7,140 nucleotides of DNA. Origin: Acetobacteraceae bacterium. GTDB taxonomy: Bacteria; Pseudomonadota; Alphaproteobacteria; Acetobacterales; Acetobacteraceae. A program made the position numbers and the translations under genes. Shown here one piece after another: positions 6,118-7,140 of the stretch. The stretch covers positions 1 to 7,140 of the forward strand of contig CANFIE010000205.1 of assembly GCA_947446625.1 (NCBI GenBank), in the 5' to 3' direction. The notes below the pieces were generated by a model. The model was not told the origin of the DNA and ran no database searches. It saw only the letters and a program-made list of their open reading frames with translations. Every line of letters starts with the position of its first letter. The first letter of the stretch is position 1.

Positions 6118-6325
6118 CTACCCAAATACCAAGCTGTGCCGCGCCATCGGGGCCGGCTGTGCGGCTTCGCTGCCATCGCCGATCAGCGTCTCCGCTTCCT
6201 GCCCATTCACCAGCACTTCCAGGTCTCCGGCATCAGCAGGGAAGCTGTTGTCGCCGGTGGCGCTCAGGCTGTCATCGCCTTCGCCGCCCAGCAGGCTGTC
6301 GCCATAGCCCAAGGAGACCGGATCA
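6118..6325 (-). pseudogene. Remnant of an RTX (hemolysin-type calcium-binding repeat) protein
   Basis: Immediately after the LuxR-type gene, in another frame of the same strand, the sequence reads LGYGDSLLGGEGDDSLSATG and continues through GDLEVLVNGQEAETLIGDG to a TAG at 6120-6118. GGEGDDSLS is a perfect copy of the nonapeptide GGxGxDxLx that binds calcium in secreted RTX proteins, and GYGDSLLG before it looks like a partial repeat. RTX proteins are normally hundreds of residues long with many such repeats near a C-terminal type I secretion signal. Here only about 65-70 residues remain. The frame continues upstream under the LuxR gene without repeats, and the only nearby start-like codon is a TTG at 6312-6310 with no ribosome site. 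I therefore read it as the decayed 3' end of a lost gene; a short TTG-started protein is the less likely alternative. Confidence 0.5.
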
Positions 6326-6907
6326 GTCGGCCGCCCCCGGCCCCGGCGCGCCCAGGGCCACCACAAGCCCCGCCACCACAATGGCCAGCCGCAACTGCGT
6401 CTTCTGGCCCAGCCGCACCATGCTCTGGCGCAGTTGCGTCTGCACGGTAGAGGTTTGCACCCCCAGCCGCTCGGCAATCTCCGGCACGGTCAGCCCCTCG
6501 GCCAGCAGGGCGGTGGCGCGGGCCTGGGCCGGCGTCAGCCGCAGGTGGCGCACCAGGGTCTCGGCGGTGCTGGCGCGAGCGGCCAGGTTGTGCAGGGTTA
6601 CCAGAAGCAGCGCCGCCGGCCCGGGCAGCAGGGCGCATTGCAGCAGCAATACTGGCCCGCCTTCACGCGCGGTGAGGCAAACCGGGTGGGCCTGCCAGGG
6701 TTGCAGCGTGGCCTGCAGCAGCGCGGCCTCCAGCGCCGCCTGGTCGGCCGCGCGGCGCAGGACCACGCGCTCCAGCCCCGGCATGAAGGCCGGGTGGTTG
6801 CTCAGCAGCATCAGGGCGGGGGTATTGGCGTGGTGCAGCCGCGCTTCGGCCGCCAGCAGCAGGGCGGGGCCGGGCAGCGCATTCAGCATGGCCGTTGCGG
6901 TGGTCAT
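6323..6907 (-). CDS. LuxR-type helix-turn-helix transcriptional regulator
   Basis: The 194-residue product ends in a LuxR/GerE-type DNA-binding domain at about 123-180. LRLTPAQARATALLAEGLTV (122-141) is the first helix region, and EIAERLGVQTSTVQTQLRQ (143-161) carries the recognition helix. The N-terminal part (LNALPGPALLLAAEARLHHAN at 8-28, then two hydrophobic strands) looks like a degenerate PAS-type sensor domain, an arrangement known in Acetobacteraceae regulators. No phosphorylatable receiver domain or acyl-homoserine-lactone domain is apparent. The chosen ATG (6907-6905) puts the domain at the start; a second ATG lies at 6889, neither has a clear ribosome site, and the open frame upstream to 7063 runs into the insertion sequence. 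The C-terminus is hydrophobic (LAIVVAGLVVALG, 174-186), corresponding to the last helix of the domain. It is probably an orphan, as its target genes cannot be identified here. Confidence 0.82.
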   Translation of the reverse strand: MTTATAMLNALPGPALLLAAEARLHHANTPALMLLSNHPAFMPGLERVVLRRAADQAALEAALLQATLQPWQAHPVCLTAREGGPVLLLQCALLPGPAALLLVTLHNLAARASTAETLVRHLRLTPAQARATALLAEGLTVPEIAERLGVQTSTVQTQLRQSMVRLGQKTQLRLAIVVAGLVVALGAPGPGAAD

Positions 6908-6946
6908 GCAGGCAGTTAGGCTAGGGGTGGCGGCATGCGGTTGAAA

Positions 6947-6964
6947 CCCTGGGCGGCGCCAGGG
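6947..6964. repeat. Short hairpin CCCTGG-N6-CCAGGG upstream of the LuxR-type gene
   Basis: Perfect 6-bp arms with a 6-nt centre lie in the 79-bp gap between the regulator start and the insertion sequence. It could be an operator, for instance for autoregulation, or part of an earlier terminator. No T-run follows on the plus strand. Confidence 0.3.
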
Positions 6965-7016
6965 GCAGGCGGCCGCAGGGCACAGACTAGGTGTCGCTGC
7001 TATGGAGGTTGTCCCT

Positions 7017-7076
7017 CCGGGGCTGAGTTGGTTGGCTGTGGTTGCGAGGCCAACACCCAGCAACTCGGAGCCCCGG
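7017..7076 (+). promoter_or_regulatory. Fold-back leader sequestering the transposase ribosome binding site
   Basis: CCGGGGCT plus GAGTTG (7017-7030) pairs with CAACTC plus AGCCCCGG (7061-7066 and 7069-7076), leaving two G residues (7067-7068) bulged. A second stem, GTTGGC (7031-7036) with GCCAAC (7049-7054), stacks inside. The ribosome site GGAG (7067-7070) is split between the bulge and the stem, and the stem ends right at the ATG. In RNA this would hide the translation start in any transcript reading in from outside the element. Confidence 0.55.
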
Positions 7077-7140
7077 ATGGACAGTCATGAGAATGCCCGA
7101 GCCACGGCGCGTGGTCGATTGCTGATGGTGCAGCGGCTGC
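7077..7140 (+). CDS. IS481-family transposase (N-terminal fragment, runs off window)
   Basis: The ATG at 7077 is preceded by GGAG at 7067-7070 with a 6-nt spacing and opens a frame that stays open to the window end (21 residues). MDSHENARATARGRLLMVQR matches the characteristic N-terminus of IS481-family transposases, which typically begin with a Met, a few residues, then H-[KE]-[NH]-A-R-x-T and a Gly/Arg before the first HTH helix. The full protein, with an HTH domain followed by a DDE integrase core, would be roughly 300 residues or more; only the beginning of the HTH region is visible. Whether the gene is intact cannot be judged. Confidence 0.7.
   Translation, partial: MDSHENARATARGRLLMVQRL

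Larger units (their letters stand above)
6987..7140 (+). mobile_element. Left end of an IS481-family insertion sequence (partial)
   Basis: The transposase start at 7077 identifies the element. Its left edge is placed at CTAG (6987-6990), because IS481 members are known to insert at and duplicate CTAG-type targets. The bases that follow, GTG and then AGGTTGT at 7006-7012, resemble the start of IS481 itself as I recall it. The right end, matching terminal repeat and second CTAG lie beyond the window. The element points away from the LuxR-type regulator. Confidence 0.6.

Noticed and set aside
6066..6307. Plus-strand open frame of 81 residues starting at 6062, after the membrane-protein gene.
   Set aside because: It lies opposite the RTX-like frame, has only a GTG/ATG near the preceding stop without a ribosome site, and a Ser/Pro-rich translation with no motif.

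Overview
The window is very GC-rich, densely coding DNA. Its gene content fits an alphaproteobacterium of the Rhodospirillales/Acetobacteraceae kind (Roseomonas-like). This is an inference from base composition, protein flavour and the type of intergenic repeat; no rRNA, tRNA or other phylogenetic marker is present.

The left two thirds (1-4572) is a block of small-molecule metabolism enzymes. A partial FMN nitroreductase (1-423, minus) is transcribed away from a two-gene operon on the plus strand: a YbiC/HcxB-type member of the malate/L-lactate dehydrogenase superfamily (626-1699) and a class III (CaiB/BaiF) CoA-transferase (1704-2834), 4 bp apart. Facing them on the minus strand is a second pair, an SDR oxidoreductase (4572-3823) followed by a kynurenine-formamidase-like alpha/beta hydrolase (3772-2915). 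The two operons converge on a palindromic intergenic repeat (2831-2902), which also supplies the stop codon of the CoA-transferase. Together the enzymes look like an accessory catabolic module for an organic acid or amide/ester substrate: hydrolysis, oxidation of a hydroxy group, CoA activation. The substrate cannot be read from the sequence, and no transporter or dedicated regulator is in view.

The region 4573-4811 is a divergent control region with two clear dyads. One lies exactly in the spacer of a plausible promoter for the SDR operon. To its right is a single plus-strand gene (about 4812-6065) for an unrecognised protein with eight predicted membrane segments and a roughly 150-residue domain predicted to face the periplasm.

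The right end (6066-7140) looks rearranged. It holds an orphan fragment of RTX-type calcium-binding repeat sequence without a proper start (6118-6325, minus), a LuxR-type HTH regulator (6907-6323, minus), and the left end of an IS481-family insertion sequence (about 6987 to the window end). The IS starts at a CTAG, about 80 bp upstream of the regulator. Its transposase start is preceded by a strong inverted repeat that would bury the ribosome binding site in RNA structure.

I found no CRISPR array, RNA gene, phage module or defence system. The most unusual items are the unrecognised membrane protein, the RTX remnant beside the regulator and IS, and the fold-back leader of the transposase. None amounts to a demonstrable new system.
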